A stretch of DNA of 18,475 nucleotides from Candidatus Nitrosopumilus sp. (GTDB taxonomy: Archaea > Thermoproteota > Nitrososphaeria > Nitrososphaerales > Nitrosopumilaceae). Position numbers and translations under genes: made by a program. Below are positions 1-7,874 of this stretch, in pieces; position 1 is the stretch's first letter; every line of letters begins with the position of its first letter. The DNA lies in contig JAOUAE010000013.1 in assembly GCA_029861085.1 (NCBI GenBank), positions 1 through 18,475 of the forward strand. The letters run 5' to 3'. Under the pieces are notes generated by a model that searched no databases, had not been told where the DNA came from, and saw nothing but the letters and a program-made list of their open reading frames with translations.

Positions 1-33
1 GTTAAAATCTTGCATGAAACAATAGGAGAATAA
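1..33 (+). CDS. Possible C-terminal tail of a gene entering from the left edge
   Basis: Frame 1 is open from the window edge for ten codons (VKILHETIGE) to a TAA at 31-33. A run of ten T lies at 87-96, a plausible archaeal terminator for a plus-strand transcript. The piece is too short to identify, and chance openness cannot be excluded. Confidence 0.25.
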   Translation, partial: VKILHETIGE

Positions 34-86
34 GTAGAGTACAAACATTGTGGTAGACGATTTTATGATATGAAAGAAAAAATTTG

Positions 87-96
87 TTTTTTTTTT
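87..96 (+). terminator. Oligo-T run, candidate transcription terminator
   Basis: Ten consecutive T on the plus strand, about 55 bases after the stop of the possible gene tail at 1-33. Archaeal RNA polymerase terminates at U-rich stretches without needing a hairpin. It lies downstream of nothing else on the plus strand, so it supports a gene ending just inside the window. Confidence 0.35.
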
Positions 97-131
97 GATT
101 GTTATACTCAGACATCAACATAGCAATCGGA

Positions 132-348
132 TTAAATCAAATTTAATTGCTTTTCCAAAGTTTGTTTTTCTGACCTTATTTTAGAAATCCTATCCGAAAT
201 GGGCATAATTATACGCTCAGATTCAGGAGAAGATGTAAAATTTTGTTTGATTTCAAAAATTCGTTGAGTTAATTGGTTTTCAGCTAAAACTAATGAAACA
301 TAATTTCGAAGTTTCAGATTTTAAAGAATCTATTTCAGACATATTCAT
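132..348 (-). pseudogene. Small coiled-coil-like protein gene with a one-base frameshift
   Basis: The ATG at 346-348 overlaps the TAA stop of the upstream small gene (TAATG), a typical coupled arrangement. Its frame reads MNMSEIDSLKSE and then soon hits a stop. Dropping one base near 311-316 (an extra A in GAAAC on the coding strand) opens the neighbouring frame. That frame runs LRNYVSLVLAENQLTQRIFE, then a further helical, charged stretch ending KQTLEKQLNLI, to a TAA at 132-134. The repaired product would be about 70 residues, rich in E, K, Q and L, and probably a coiled coil. The gene may be truly broken or the base may be a sequencing error. I do not recognise the family. Confidence 0.5.
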
Positions 349-539
349 TATCGTGGAGGACTCCAGCTCTCTTCCATAGAATCATCAATGTTTTTAGAAA
401 TAAGATATTGTTTCCCACATTTGAAACATTGCCACATGAATTTATCATCTTTCATAGTTTGGTATTGTACAGGCAACAAGCAGGTAGTATATTGCAATAT
501 TTCAGGAATTAAATTATTCACAATTGGAATTTTAGTCAT
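348..539 (-). CDS. Small CxxC protein of unknown function
   Basis: A 63-residue protein starting MTKIPIVNN. The middle holds a W-Q-C-F-K-C-G knuckle typical of half a zinc ribbon, and an isolated Cys (TTC) lies about 20 residues earlier, so only three Cys are available for a metal. An in-frame ATG exists upstream at 557. I chose 539 because the TATA-like box at 562-569 is centred 26.5 bases upstream of it, which fits a leaderless mRNA. The stop overlaps the start of the frameshifted gene downstream, so the two form a small operon. Function unknown. Confidence 0.55.
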   Translation of the reverse strand: MTKIPIVNNLIPEILQYTTCLLPVQYQTMKDDKFMWQCFKCGKQYLISKNIDDSMEESWSPPR

Positions 540-561
540 TAAAACAAAGTATAACATTCAA

Positions 562-569
562 GTATAAAA
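562..569 (-). promoter_or_regulatory. TATA box for the small CxxC gene
   Basis: TTTTATAC on the minus strand, centred 26.5 bases before the ATG at 539. This spacing matches a transcript that begins at the start codon itself. It is the argument for preferring this start over the one at 557. Confidence 0.45.
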
Positions 570-643
570 TAGATATTATGAAAATCATTACATTCAAAAA
601 AATTAAAGGAAAAATAGATTAGTACTGAAAATGAGAAAAGAGT

Positions 644-1942
644 GTGAATTTACTTTCTATCGGCGGATCTGATCCGTCATCAGGTGCAGGAATTCAAAGT
701 GATGTTAAAACTTTTACAGAATTTAATGCCCATGGATTAACAGTGATTACCGCAATTACAAGTCAAAACACATCAAGTTTTGGAATAGTAGAGCCAGTAT
801 CACAAAAAATTTTAAAAAATCAATTAGAATCGGTAATATCAGATTTTAAAATTGATGGAATCAAAATTGGAATGGTTTTCAATTCCCAAATCATCAAAAT
901 GATATACAGTCAATTAAAAAAATTGAAAATACCAATAGTCGTTGATCCGGTAATCAAATCAACTACAGGAGGGATGCTGATAGAAAAATCAGCTATGACA
1001 AATTATCAAAAATACATAATTCCTCTTGCCACAGTAATTACGCCAAATAAATTTGAGGCAGAAATATTAGCAAAGAGTAAAGTAAATTCAAAAAATACAA
1101 TAGAAAAAATTGCAAAGATCATCCAAAAAATGGGGGCAAAAAATGTGATAATCACAGGTATCGAAGGAAAAAATAACAAGATGTCAGATTTTGTATTAGA
1201 AAAAAATACCAACTATACTATTTCAGGGGACAAAATTGCAAGAGTAAATCATGGTAGCGGATGCAATTATTCTGCTGCAATGATATTTGCAATTGCAGAG
1301 AATAAAACGATACGAGAATCAGTAAAATTTGCAAAAAAATTTACATACAATTCAATAAAAAATGCAAAAAAAATTGGAAAAGGGATTACAATAACAGACA
1401 TTCAAAAACAAGATAAAATCAATATAGAATTATCACACGCAATTAACAAATTTGTAGAAATTAAAGATATTTACAAAAATATTCCAGAATGTCAAACAAA
1501 TTTTGTATATTCCAAACAAAAACCAAAATCAACAAAAGATGTTTTAGGAATATCTGGAAGAATGGTCAAAGCTGGAAAAGAAGTGATAGTTGCAGGAAAT
1601 CTAGAATATGGGGGTTCAAAACATGTTGCAACCGCATTACTGGCAATCAATAAGAAATTTCCAGAAATTAATTCTGCAATAAATTTAAAGTATCAAAAGA
1701 GAACAATATCAAAAATTGAAAAATCTAAATTATTAATTTACAGTTATGATAGAATTCATGAACCCAAAAATGTAAAAATTAATGGTTCGACCATAGAATG
1801 GGGAATCAAAAAAGTAATTAAAGATCTGAAAACGCCACCAGACGTAATTTTTCATAAAGGTGATTTTGGAAAAGAACCAATGATCATAATTTTTGGCGAT
1901 ACACCCAAAACTATTTTAAAAAAATTATCAAAAATTTTATAA
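644..1942 (+). CDS. thiDN: Bifunctional HMP/HMP-P kinase - thiamine-phosphate synthase (ThiD-ThiN)
   Basis: A 432-residue, two-domain thiamine enzyme. Residues 1 to about 250 are a ribokinase-fold ThiD, which phosphorylates hydroxymethylpyrimidine and its monophosphate. Visible motifs are the N-terminal GGSDPSSGAGIQSD, VVDPVIKSTTGGML, TPNKFEAEIL and the anion-hole/catalytic segment HGSGCNYSAA. Residues about 265-432 are ThiN, the archaeal replacement for ThiE that joins HMP-PP and thiazole phosphate to thiamine phosphate; GISGRMVKAG, NLEYGGSKHVA and the GDFGKEP stretch are typical. The start is GTG at 644, and MNLLSIGG aligns directly with the ThiD N-terminus. A weak AT-rich box lies near 611-618. 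The gene sits alone, with the acetyltransferase 68 bases downstream. The family assignment is secure. Confidence 0.95.
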   Translation: MNLLSIGGSDPSSGAGIQSDVKTFTEFNAHGLTVITAITSQNTSSFGIVEPVSQKILKNQLESVISDFKIDGIKIGMVFNSQIIKMIYSQLKKLKIPIVVDPVIKSTTGGMLIEKSAMTNYQKYIIPLATVITPNKFEAEILAKSKVNSKNTIEKIAKIIQKMGAKNVIITGIEGKNNKMSDFVLEKNTNYTISGDKIARVNHGSGCNYSAAMIFAIAENKTIRESVKFAKKFTYNSIKNAKKIGKGITITDIQKQDKINIELSHAINKFVEIKDIYKNIPECQTNFVYSKQKPKSTKDVLGISGRMVKAGKEVIVAGNLEYGGSKHVATALLAINKKFPEINSAINLKYQKRTISKIEKSKLLIYSYDRIHEPKNVKINGSTIEWGIKKVIKDLKTPPDVIFHKGDFGKEPMIIIFGDTPKTILKKLSKIL

Positions 1943-2010
1943 AATACTTTAATACCAAACAAAAAAATATATGAATAACATATTGAGGCACTAAATAAGA
2001 TCTGAAAAAA

Positions 2011-2448
2011 ATGAGTGAACCAATTATTAGAGAATTAAAAAAAGAAGACTTGTGGAATGGGTTTCTCAAATCACTGGATTCATTAAAACTAGCTAGTGAC
2101 ATAGACAAAACTAAAGCAGAAGAGGTTTTTGAGAAAATTAATTCAAATCCAGATTACATTATAGCAGTTGCAGAAATAGAAGGGAAAATAGTAGGATCCA
2201 CCACGTTGCTCATCGAATCCAAATTTATTCATCAAGGGGGATTAGTGGGACATATTGAAGACGTGTCAGTAGACAAAGATTTTCAAGGTAAAAAAATTGG
2301 TGAAAAAATTATGAAATATCTCCTTGAAGTTTCAAAAAACAGAGGTTGTTACAAGACAATCTTAAATTGCACGGATGATGTAAAACGATTCTATGAGAAA
2401 TTGGGCTTCAAACAAGTAGCAAGTGAATTAAGAATAGACAATATTTAG
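2011..2448 (+). CDS. GNAT acetyltransferase resembling eukaryotic GlcN-6-phosphate acetyltransferase (GNA1)
   Basis: A 145-residue single-domain GNAT protein. The N-terminus (MSEPIIRELKKEDLWNGFL) has the IRxLxxxDxxxGFL pattern of GNA1. From memory, the core closely follows GNA1: IESKFIH, then GHIEDVSVDKDFQGKKIGEK (acetyl-CoA pyrophosphate loop), then CYKTILNC and FYEKLGFK. GNA1 acetylates glucosamine-6-phosphate on the route to UDP-GlcNAc, needed here for N-glycans and the surface layer. TATA-like AATATATG lies at 1966-1973. The 3' end overlaps the convergent membrane-protein gene by 4 bases. The GNAT fold is certain; the GNA1 substrate is inferred from motif similarity. Confidence 0.85.
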   Translation: MSEPIIRELKKEDLWNGFLKSLDSLKLASDIDKTKAEEVFEKINSNPDYIIAVAEIEGKIVGSTTLLIESKFIHQGGLVGHIEDVSVDKDFQGKKIGEKIMKYLLEVSKNRGCYKTILNCTDDVKRFYEKLGFKQVASELRIDNI

Positions 2449-2885
2449 AAATATTCTTTTTTGGGACGCCTTTTTTTCTGCTTAGTCAAATAAGCCCCAA
2501 CGACAATTACAGGAGCAGATAACACCATAAACAAAACAGGTACATTTGAAACTATGTCTGTAAGATGAACATCATTAATTTTATCCAGCATAGAAAAAGA
2601 AACAACCATTCCAATAAACAAAGATATTCCACCAATCACAATCATACCACCAATGAATTTTGAACCATATTGTTTTGACATGATAAATGCAACTGCAGCT
2701 AAAACTCCGGCAGGTGCAACTCCAATGGAAATAAATTGAAATATTTTTGCGTCTGCATCAAATACTAAACTAAATTCAAAGTCTTCAGTAGGCATCATCA
2801 TAAAATTATAAATTGAGATCATTTCACCAGCAAACATTACAAATAAAGCAAGACTAGTTATTGCAAGCCATTTCTCAATTGCCAT
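2445..2885 (-). CDS. Four-helix integral membrane protein, unknown function
   Basis: A 146-residue protein with four hydrophobic segments at about 7-30, 50-70, 77-98 and 112-132. It ends in a strongly basic cytoplasmic tail (KQKKRRPKKEYF). A short acidic loop (PTEDFEF, DADAK) separates helices 1 and 2. There are no catalytic motifs or cysteines. TATA-like TTTATTTA at 2908-2915 is centred 26.5 bases before the ATG, indicating a leaderless transcript. The 3' end overlaps the convergent acetyltransferase gene. I do not recognise the family. Confidence 0.8.
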   Translation of the reverse strand: MAIEKWLAITSLALFVMFAGEMISIYNFMMMPTEDFEFSLVFDADAKIFQFISIGVAPAGVLAAVAFIMSKQYGSKFIGGMIVIGGISLFIGMVVSFSMLDKINDVHLTDIVSNVPVLFMVLSAPVIVVGAYLTKQKKRRPKKEYF

Positions 2886-2907
2886 GATTTTTACAGATTT
2901 TAGTTGA

Positions 2908-2915
2908 TAAATAAA
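2908..2915 (-). promoter_or_regulatory. TATA box for the membrane protein gene
   Basis: TTTATTTA on the minus strand, centred 26.5 bases upstream of the ATG at 2885, as expected for leaderless transcription. Confidence 0.45.
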
Positions 2916-2927
2916 CCATTCAGAAAA

Positions 2928-3947
2928 TTATACGATTCCAACCAGGCTAGCTAATTCTTTTCGAGAAGCTGCTCCAAGGATCTTAGCTGATTGTTCAGGA
3001 GATATATCATTTAAGAAAATGCCATATCCGCGTTCTAACCCAGACCAAGATTTGGTAATTGGGTAAACTTCAATGTGCCAATGAATTTGTCTACTATTCT
3101 TCTTTTCAGGAGAAAGATGAAAAACCAAATTATAAGAAACATTCTTGATAGTTTTTGATAAACCACCCAATGTGGCCCTTAAAATCAATGACAGGTCATT
3201 AATTTCTTTTTGAGTGATTTTTGAGAAACGTGTAACATGTTTTTTTGGAGAAATCCAAAATTCGTACGGATATGAAGGAGCCCACGGACAATATGCGATA
3301 AATCCTTCAGTTTGAAGGACTTGTCTAGGACCACCAATTTCCTCATTAATAGTCTGACACACCGGACAAACACCTTTTTCATTTAGAATTTTGTGAGATG
3401 ATTCAGATTCAGTTTCAATAACTGGAGGAATTGTAGAAAATGTCAAAATATGAAGATGAGGATGGGGATTAACATTACCAGCCAATTCACCATGATCGGC
3501 ATAAATTGAAACATAGGTTACGCCTTTTTGTGTGTAAAGCCATCGTAACCTATCCTGAACAACAACTAAAACATTTGACCATTGTTCAGTGTCAATTGTT
3601 GCAAAAGTGTCTTTTTCATTAGGAGACGCAACTACAATGTAATGATATCCGTATGCAGGTTCACTGTAGAATGGTTTATCACTGTAAGAATTTTCCGTGT
3701 CTATTGAGACAATAGGATTCTTACTTTCAAAAACTCGGATAGCCCAATCTTTTACAAAGGATTCTCCTTCATTATCTTGAAGACGTTGTAACATGCCATC
3801 TTTTGCAACAAGTGACAAAACCGAAGGATTTGTCATAGATTCATTGCCAGGTGCATATGGAGATTTTTTTGGATCAATGATTTTATCATCTGTTTTTAAG
3901 ATAATCATAAAACGCTCAGAAACATTATCTTTGCGCATATCACCCAT
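2928..3947 (-). CDS. GalT-like nucleotidylyltransferase/phosphorylase of the HIT superfamily
   Basis: A 339-residue protein with the two-lobed architecture of galactose-1-phosphate uridylyltransferase. The central lobe has the active-site stretch NPHPHLHILTF, with His162-Pro-His164-Leu-His166. A CPVC pair near residue 193 suggests metal binding, and HWHIEVYP near 285-295 matches the C-terminal His motif. In classical GalT the third position of the active-site triad is Gln (HPHGQ); here it is His, giving a HIT-hydrolase-like HxHxH. The true reaction may therefore be uridylyl transfer, ADP-sugar or Ap4A phosphorolysis, or hydrolysis. The nearby GNA1-like gene fits nucleotide-sugar metabolism, but I see no operon link. 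TATA-like CATTTTAACA at 3971-3980 suggests a nearly leaderless message. Confidence 0.8.
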   Translation of the reverse strand: MGDMRKDNVSERFMIILKTDDKIIDPKKSPYAPGNESMTNPSVLSLVAKDGMLQRLQDNEGESFVKDWAIRVFESKNPIVSIDTENSYSDKPFYSEPAYGYHYIVVASPNEKDTFATIDTEQWSNVLVVVQDRLRWLYTQKGVTYVSIYADHGELAGNVNPHPHLHILTFSTIPPVIETESESSHKILNEKGVCPVCQTINEEIGGPRQVLQTEGFIAYCPWAPSYPYEFWISPKKHVTRFSKITQKEINDLSLILRATLGGLSKTIKNVSYNLVFHLSPEKKNSRQIHWHIEVYPITKSWSGLERGYGIFLNDISPEQSAKILGAASRKELASLVGIV

Positions 3948-4130
3948 AATGGTTATTGAAACTAAATGTCTGTTAAAATGTTTACTAAAATCAATTAGAA
4001 ATTAGAATTTACATATTTGTTTGAACAAATTTTTTCAAAGAAAATCATGTTTTATACAAAAACCCAGAGCATGAATAATTTTAAAAAATAAATGAATTCA
4101 ATATTTTTTGATCGCATATTTTGCTGTAAG

Positions 4131-4138
4131 ATTTAAAG
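4131..4138 (+). promoter_or_regulatory. TATA box for apgM
   Basis: ATTTAAAG predicts transcription starting near 4161. This gives a short leader containing AGGGAAG just before the TTG start at 4172, so the gene would be one of the few here with a Shine-Dalgarno-like sequence. Confidence 0.35.
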
Positions 4139-4171
4139 CAGAGCATTAGAAGTTGCTTAAACAGGGAAGTT

Positions 4172-5458
4172 TTGATTAATTCAGATATTCACATAATCTA
4201 TGTTCTTTTGGACGGAGTGGGGGATCTTCCACATCCAGATTTAGATGGAAAAACACCACTAGAGGCTGCAAACACACCAACTTTAGATAAGATTGCTAGC
4301 AACGGTGTAATAGGAGAAGTAATTTCCGTTGGAAAAGGCATAGCACCAGAATCAGACATTGCAGTTTTCAACATGTTAGGGTACAAATTTAATCATGCAG
4401 AATATGCAGGTAGAGGCGTGATTGAAGCAATAGGAATAGGTATTGATTTCAAAGACGGAGATTTAGCATTAAGAGGTAATTTTTCAACATTAAACGAAGA
4501 AGATGTAATTATTGATAGAAGGGCTGGCAGGCAGATTGAAAAGGAAGATGCTGATGGAATTGCAAGAGAAATTGAAACAAAAATAAAATTCTCAAATCCA
4601 AATACATCAGTAGTAGTTTCACCGACAATAGGCCATAGAGTTACAATAAGAATCAGAACAGACTCTCAAAAACTATCATCAAAGATTACCAATACAGACC
4701 CAGCATATAGCAATATTGGTGGCATGGGAGTAGCAAAAGCTGTGGGCGATTTTTTAAAAATTGAGAAATGCTTGCCTATTGAGGATACAAATGATTCTAA
4801 ATTTACAGCTAATCTAGTAAATGAATTCTCAGAACAATCAATAAAAATTATGAAAGAGAGCGTCATTAACAAAAAACGAAAAGAACAAAACAAAAAACAG
4901 CTTAGTTGTATTTTACTCAGAGATGCAGGAAACAAGTATCCAGATGTGCCTCCAATTAATGAAAAACACGCCATGCAATTTTCATGCATAGTAGACATGC
5001 CAGTAGAACTTGGAATTGCAGAAGTTCTCAAGATGAAAACGTTTGAAGCTGGAGGATTAACAGACTATGAAGAAAAAGCACGAGTTGCTGCAAAGGCAAT
5101 GGAAACTCAAAATTCTATTTATGTTCATCTTAAGGGACCAGATGAATTTGGTCATGATGGAGACGCTATAGGTAAAATGAAAAATATTGAGGAAATTGAT
5201 CAAAGATTCTTTAAAACCCTGATTGAAAATATAGATTCTAGTAAAGTGGCAATTGTAATTTCGGCTGATCATTCAACGCCTTGTATCAACAAAGGTCATA
5301 GCGATGATCCCGTTCCAGTTGTGGTTTCAGGCAATTTTATTAAAAATGATGGAACCACACGAATGACTGAAGAGCAAGCAAAGAAAGGCAGCATTGGCTT
5401 GCTCCAAGGTGCAGAAGTGGTTTCAAAATCTATAGAGCTAATTAAATCTCAAATCTAG
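4172..5458 (+). CDS. apgM: 2,3-bisphosphoglycerate-independent phosphoglycerate mutase, archaeal type
   Basis: A 428-residue metalloenzyme of the alkaline phosphatase superfamily. It interconverts 3- and 2-phosphoglycerate in the cytoplasm for glycolysis or gluconeogenesis. The N-terminal YVLLDGVGD carries the first metal-binding Asp. PESDIAVFNMLGY contains the catalytic Ser. KGPDEFGHDGD and SADHSTPCINKGHSDDPVP supply the remaining Asp and His metal ligands. The length is that of the family. The start is TTG at 4172, the only codon that keeps the conserved N-terminal strand, preceded by AGGGAAG. The 3' end overlaps the convergent DUF309 gene by 17 bases. No residues appear missing. Confidence 0.95.
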   Translation: MINSDIHIIYVLLDGVGDLPHPDLDGKTPLEAANTPTLDKIASNGVIGEVISVGKGIAPESDIAVFNMLGYKFNHAEYAGRGVIEAIGIGIDFKDGDLALRGNFSTLNEEDVIIDRRAGRQIEKEDADGIAREIETKIKFSNPNTSVVVSPTIGHRVTIRIRTDSQKLSSKITNTDPAYSNIGGMGVAKAVGDFLKIEKCLPIEDTNDSKFTANLVNEFSEQSIKIMKESVINKKRKEQNKKQLSCILLRDAGNKYPDVPPINEKHAMQFSCIVDMPVELGIAEVLKMKTFEAGGLTDYEEKARVAAKAMETQNSIYVHLKGPDEFGHDGDAIGKMKNIEEIDQRFFKTLIENIDSSKVAIVISADHSTPCINKGHSDDPVPVVVSGNFIKNDGTTRMTEEQAKKGSIGLLQGAEVVSKSIELIKSQI

Positions 5459-6005
5459 TTAGTTTTTTTGCTTGTTGCATTTCAATTGCTTTATTTCTTA
5501 TTCTATCAACATCAATTGAATGGTACGTAGAAGGCGAAGAGCCTAATTTCTCTAATGCCCTACTTAACATCCCAATACCAATATTTTCTTCATTTTCTTG
5601 TTCATGAGCAAATGCAACTGCCACCAAAATAATCCCTTGAACAAGTTCTTTTTCCCGTCCATAACATTGATTCCAGACGCCTTCAAATGCCTCATGACAT
5701 TCCCAAAATCTTTCATTATTATAGAAAAATATTCCATCAGTGATTCCTTTCTCTTTTTCAATATGCTCCTCAACAACATGTCTTATGTTATCAATTCCTC
5801 CAATCGGAGATAATTTTTCAACCAGCGCATCCAAATCTTCTTTTTCTGCAGCTACGTCAAATTCAATAAATTTAGAGGCAACTCTTGCAAGCCTAACTGA
5901 GACATTTTTCATGTCAGATGCAAGATCTCTTGCTTTATGGGCAAGTTCTCTGCAATTCTGAGGTAAATATTTCTCATTTTTAAAATGCAGTAAATATCGT
6001 TCCAC
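5442..6005 (-). CDS. DUF309-domain protein
   Basis: A 187-residue helical protein. The central segment FFYNNERFWECHEAFEGVW followed by ELVQGIILVAVAFAHEQEN is the hallmark of DUF309, whose biochemical function I do not know. An upstream helical stretch has regular heptads. The frame is open to a TTG at 6050, but that codon lies only about a dozen bases from the shared TATA region and could hardly be on the mRNA. I therefore prefer the GTG at 6005, giving MERYLLHFKNEKYLP. It is divergent from rps24e across a very short promoter and convergent with apgM. The family is confident; the start is moderately so. Confidence 0.85.
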   Translation of the reverse strand: MERYLLHFKNEKYLPQNCRELAHKARDLASDMKNVSVRLARVASKFIEFDVAAEKEDLDALVEKLSPIGGIDNIRHVVEEHIEKEKGITDGIFFYNNERFWECHEAFEGVWNQCYGREKELVQGIILVAVAFAHEQENEENIGIGMLSRALEKLGSSPSTYHSIDVDRIRNKAIEMQQAKKLTRFEI

Positions 6006-6055
6006 GAGATAGTTTAGAAGGAATTTCTTAAATTTCTTCTGGAATTGCAATCAAG

Positions 6056-6067
6056 GTTTATATGAAA
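6056..6067. promoter_or_regulatory. Shared divergent TATA region (rps24e / DUF309)
   Basis: GTTTATATGAAA reads TTTATATG on the plus strand at 6057-6064, centred 27.5 bases before the rps24e ATG, so that mRNA is predicted to be leaderless. On the minus strand the same bases read TTTCATATAAAC, a plausible TATA box for the DUF309 gene with a start site near 6035. One AT-rich box may serve both directions. Confidence 0.5.
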
Positions 6068-6087
6068 TATCCAGAGATTTTCGATAC

Positions 6088-6474
6088 ATGTCCATAATAG
6101 AGACAATTGCAGACGTTGACAACAGCTTTCTGTCTAGAAGAGAATTAACTTGTAATTTTGCAGGATTAGGAGGCAAGCTAAAAAGCCTTGAAGCTGTAGA
6201 CATGATTACAAAAGAATTGAAACTAGACGGTAAATTTGTAATCCCAATGAGATTAAAAACTCATGTCGGGAAATCTCTTGTTACAGGAACATTTTATGTT
6301 TACGATGACGAAGGACTGGCAAAAAAACATGTCAATCCAACAATATTTTCAAGAATAGAAAAAACTAAAGTAAAAAATGAAGAAGCTGAAGCAGCAGCAA
6401 AAGAAGCCGCCACAGAAGTATCCGTTGAAGATACACCTGTAGAAGAATCTAAAGAAGAGGGGAAATCCGAATAA
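6088..6474 (+). CDS. rps24e: 30S ribosomal protein S24e
   Basis: A 128-residue small-subunit protein found in archaea and eukaryotes but not bacteria. Residues 1 to about 92 form the S24e fold: [13 protein letters not shown], then helix [32 protein letters not shown] and [18 protein letters not shown]. Residues about 95-128 are an Ala/Glu-rich acidic tail, probably disordered. The start ATG lies 27 bases after a TATA box. Its TAA overlaps the ATG of rps27ae by one base, so the two proteins are translationally coupled, the usual archaeal arrangement. Confidence 0.95.
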   Translation: MSIIETIADVDNSFLSRRELTCNFAGLGGKLKSLEAVDMITKELKLDGKFVIPMRLKTHVGKSLVTGTFYVYDDEGLAKKHVNPTIFSRIEKTKVKNEEAEAAAKEAATEVSVEDTPVEESKEEGKSE

Positions 6475-6659
6475 TGCCTGTAGAGAAAAAAGGTAAGAAA
6501 GGATTCAGTCCCAACATATCATCATATTACAAGGTAGAGGGAGACAAATCAACAAGAACCAAAAAAGTTTGCTCTAGATGTGGAAAAGGCACATTCATGG
6601 CAACACACAAAGACAGACAGACATGTGGAAGATGCGGTCTAACAGAATTTAATCAGTAA
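6474..6659 (+). CDS. rps27ae: 30S ribosomal protein S27ae
   Basis: A 61-residue zinc-ribbon ribosomal protein, homologous to the ribosomal half of eukaryotic ubiquitin-S27a fusions. It has a basic N-terminus (KKGKKGF), the SSYYKVEGD segment, and a complete C4 zinc site: CSRCG and CGRCG separated by about 14 residues. There is no ubiquitin part, as is normal in archaea. It is coupled to rps24e by a TAATG overlap. In many archaea the Kae1 gene follows; here the next 260 bases are almost empty. Confidence 0.95.
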   Translation: MPVEKKGKKGFSPNISSYYKVEGDKSTRTKKVCSRCGKGTFMATHKDRQTCGRCGLTEFNQ

Positions 6660-6712
6660 ATTTCTGCAGATATTAATGGTATTCATTAATCAATACAAAG
6701 TACAGATTAATT

Positions 6713-6793
6713 ATGAATAAAGATTGTACAAAATTTGAAAACATAGAATACATTCCTGAAATTTTGTGTAATTTACCTAAAAATTATGAATGA
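6713..6793 (+). CDS. Possible 26-residue peptide, low confidence
   Basis: ATG at 6713 opens a short frame, MNKDCTKFENIEYIPEILC then NLPKNYE, closed by TGA. Codon use resembles neighbouring genes, but the TATA match is poor and the frame is short. It is the only coding-like item in the 264-base gap after rps27ae; the rest of that gap is AT-rich with no structure I can defend. Confidence 0.2.
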   Translation: MNKDCTKFENIEYIPEILCNLPKNYE

Positions 6794-6923
6794 ATAAAAA
6801 ATATCGAAAAAAGATAGATCCTAAAAATTAAGCAACAATACAACCACTGAAAAAAATACATGGTATCTCTTAAGAGGACACAAGATTGATGCACCATTTA
6901 AACAAAGTTCCAATTGGAAATTT

Positions 6924-7637
6924 TTAATAAAGTTTTTTCTTATGAATTTTAGAACTTTTTTCTTCAAGTTGCTCCATTTTAGAAATAAACGCCGGATCAA
7001 GTTTTATTTTAGAAAGAGATTCTGCAGATAATTTCACTGTATTTGTATCTAAAGAGATGTTTGATTTTGGGAGATTTCTATCAGCCCAAAATTTCATAAC
7101 CTTATCTTCAAGTTTAAAATCACGAAAACCCGCAGGGAATTTCTTTGTGATATGATTTAGCAATGTTCTATCTTTCAATACTACACGAGGTTCAAATAAT
7201 CTAGTTTCATCGCTGTAAACATTTTCAAATAAATTTCCTGAAAGTTCATCGGATAATAATTCCATTTTAGATATTTTTCTCATCAAATCCAAAAAATGTA
7301 AAAATTCATGAGCTAAAATTGCATGAATGGTACCCTTCAGACCATAAGCGATTAGCGGAGCAGATATTTGGATTACTACCTGAAATTTTTCGTCAAATAG
7401 AATAGGAATAGTCCTGGCAAATAAAATTCCAAATTCATATGAATTAGGATTAGGAGATGACAAAACAAGTGAGGGCTCGACATATGCTATAGGATATTTA
7501 ATTCCAGATGCTTTTTCAATTCGATTTATTCCTGTAACAATAATTGGAAATCGTTTCATGGTTAATTTAAAAACATCATCAGGGATAATTCCTTTAGAAT
7601 GCGCTTCTTTGAAACGAACTAGCGGATCCAATATCAT
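6924..7637 (-). CDS. Putative zinc metalloprotease-like protein (HExxH)
   Basis: A 237-residue protein with a clear zincin helix, IHAILAHEFLHFLDL, giving His110-Glu111-xx-His114. Acidic residues follow (KMELLSDELSG, then SDETRLFEP), and one Glu or Asp could be the third zinc ligand. There is no signal peptide or membrane segment, so it should act in the cytoplasm. The C-terminus is lysine-rich. ATG at 7637 is preferred; a GTG two codons upstream (7643) is an alternative. Its 5' region abuts the 3' end of the small basic gene. Peptidase activity is inferred only from the motif. Confidence 0.75.
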   Translation of the reverse strand: MILDPLVRFKEAHSKGIIPDDVFKLTMKRFPIIVTGINRIEKASGIKYPIAYVEPSLVLSSPNPNSYEFGILFARTIPILFDEKFQVVIQISAPLIAYGLKGTIHAILAHEFLHFLDLMRKISKMELLSDELSGNLFENVYSDETRLFEPRVVLKDRTLLNHITKKFPAGFRDFKLEDKVMKFWADRNLPKSNISLDTNTVKLSAESLSKIKLDPAFISKMEQLEEKSSKIHKKKLY

Positions 7638-7673
7638 TCCCACATAATTCTGAATGTAAAAAGGTTGATTAGA

Positions 7674-7766
7674 TCAGGAACGTGGTTTACCGGCTTTCTT
7701 TTTTTTGCGTGTTTCAGCTCTTTGATCAGCATGTCTTTGATGTTTACCTTTTTTTCTAACTGGCAT
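7674..7766 (-). CDS. Highly basic 30-residue protein
   Basis: ATG at 7766 opens MPVRKKGKHQRHADQRAETR followed by KKKKAGKPRS and a TGA, 30 residues in all. More than 40 percent are Lys, Arg or His, and there is essentially no hydrophobic core. The composition suggests an RNA-, ribosome- or DNA-bound extension-like peptide. The purely basic, frame-consistent sequence is not what random AT-rich DNA gives. It lies 37 bases upstream of the HExxH gene on the same strand. The function is unknown and the family is not recognised. Confidence 0.55.
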   Translation of the reverse strand: MPVRKKGKHQRHADQRAETRKKKKAGKPRS

Positions 7767-7874
7767 GTAGATTTTTAATATTTAGTGATAGTTAATTGTT
7801 ATCATAGACAGATAAAACGTCAAATTTCGATTAACCTGATTGTTTGAAGAAAAAAAGACTATGATCTAGAAACA

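Noticed and set aside
1..48. Minus-strand open frame from ATG at 48 to the left edge
   Set aside because: Only 16 codons, Phe/Tyr-rich and opposed by the plus-strand tail and T-run.
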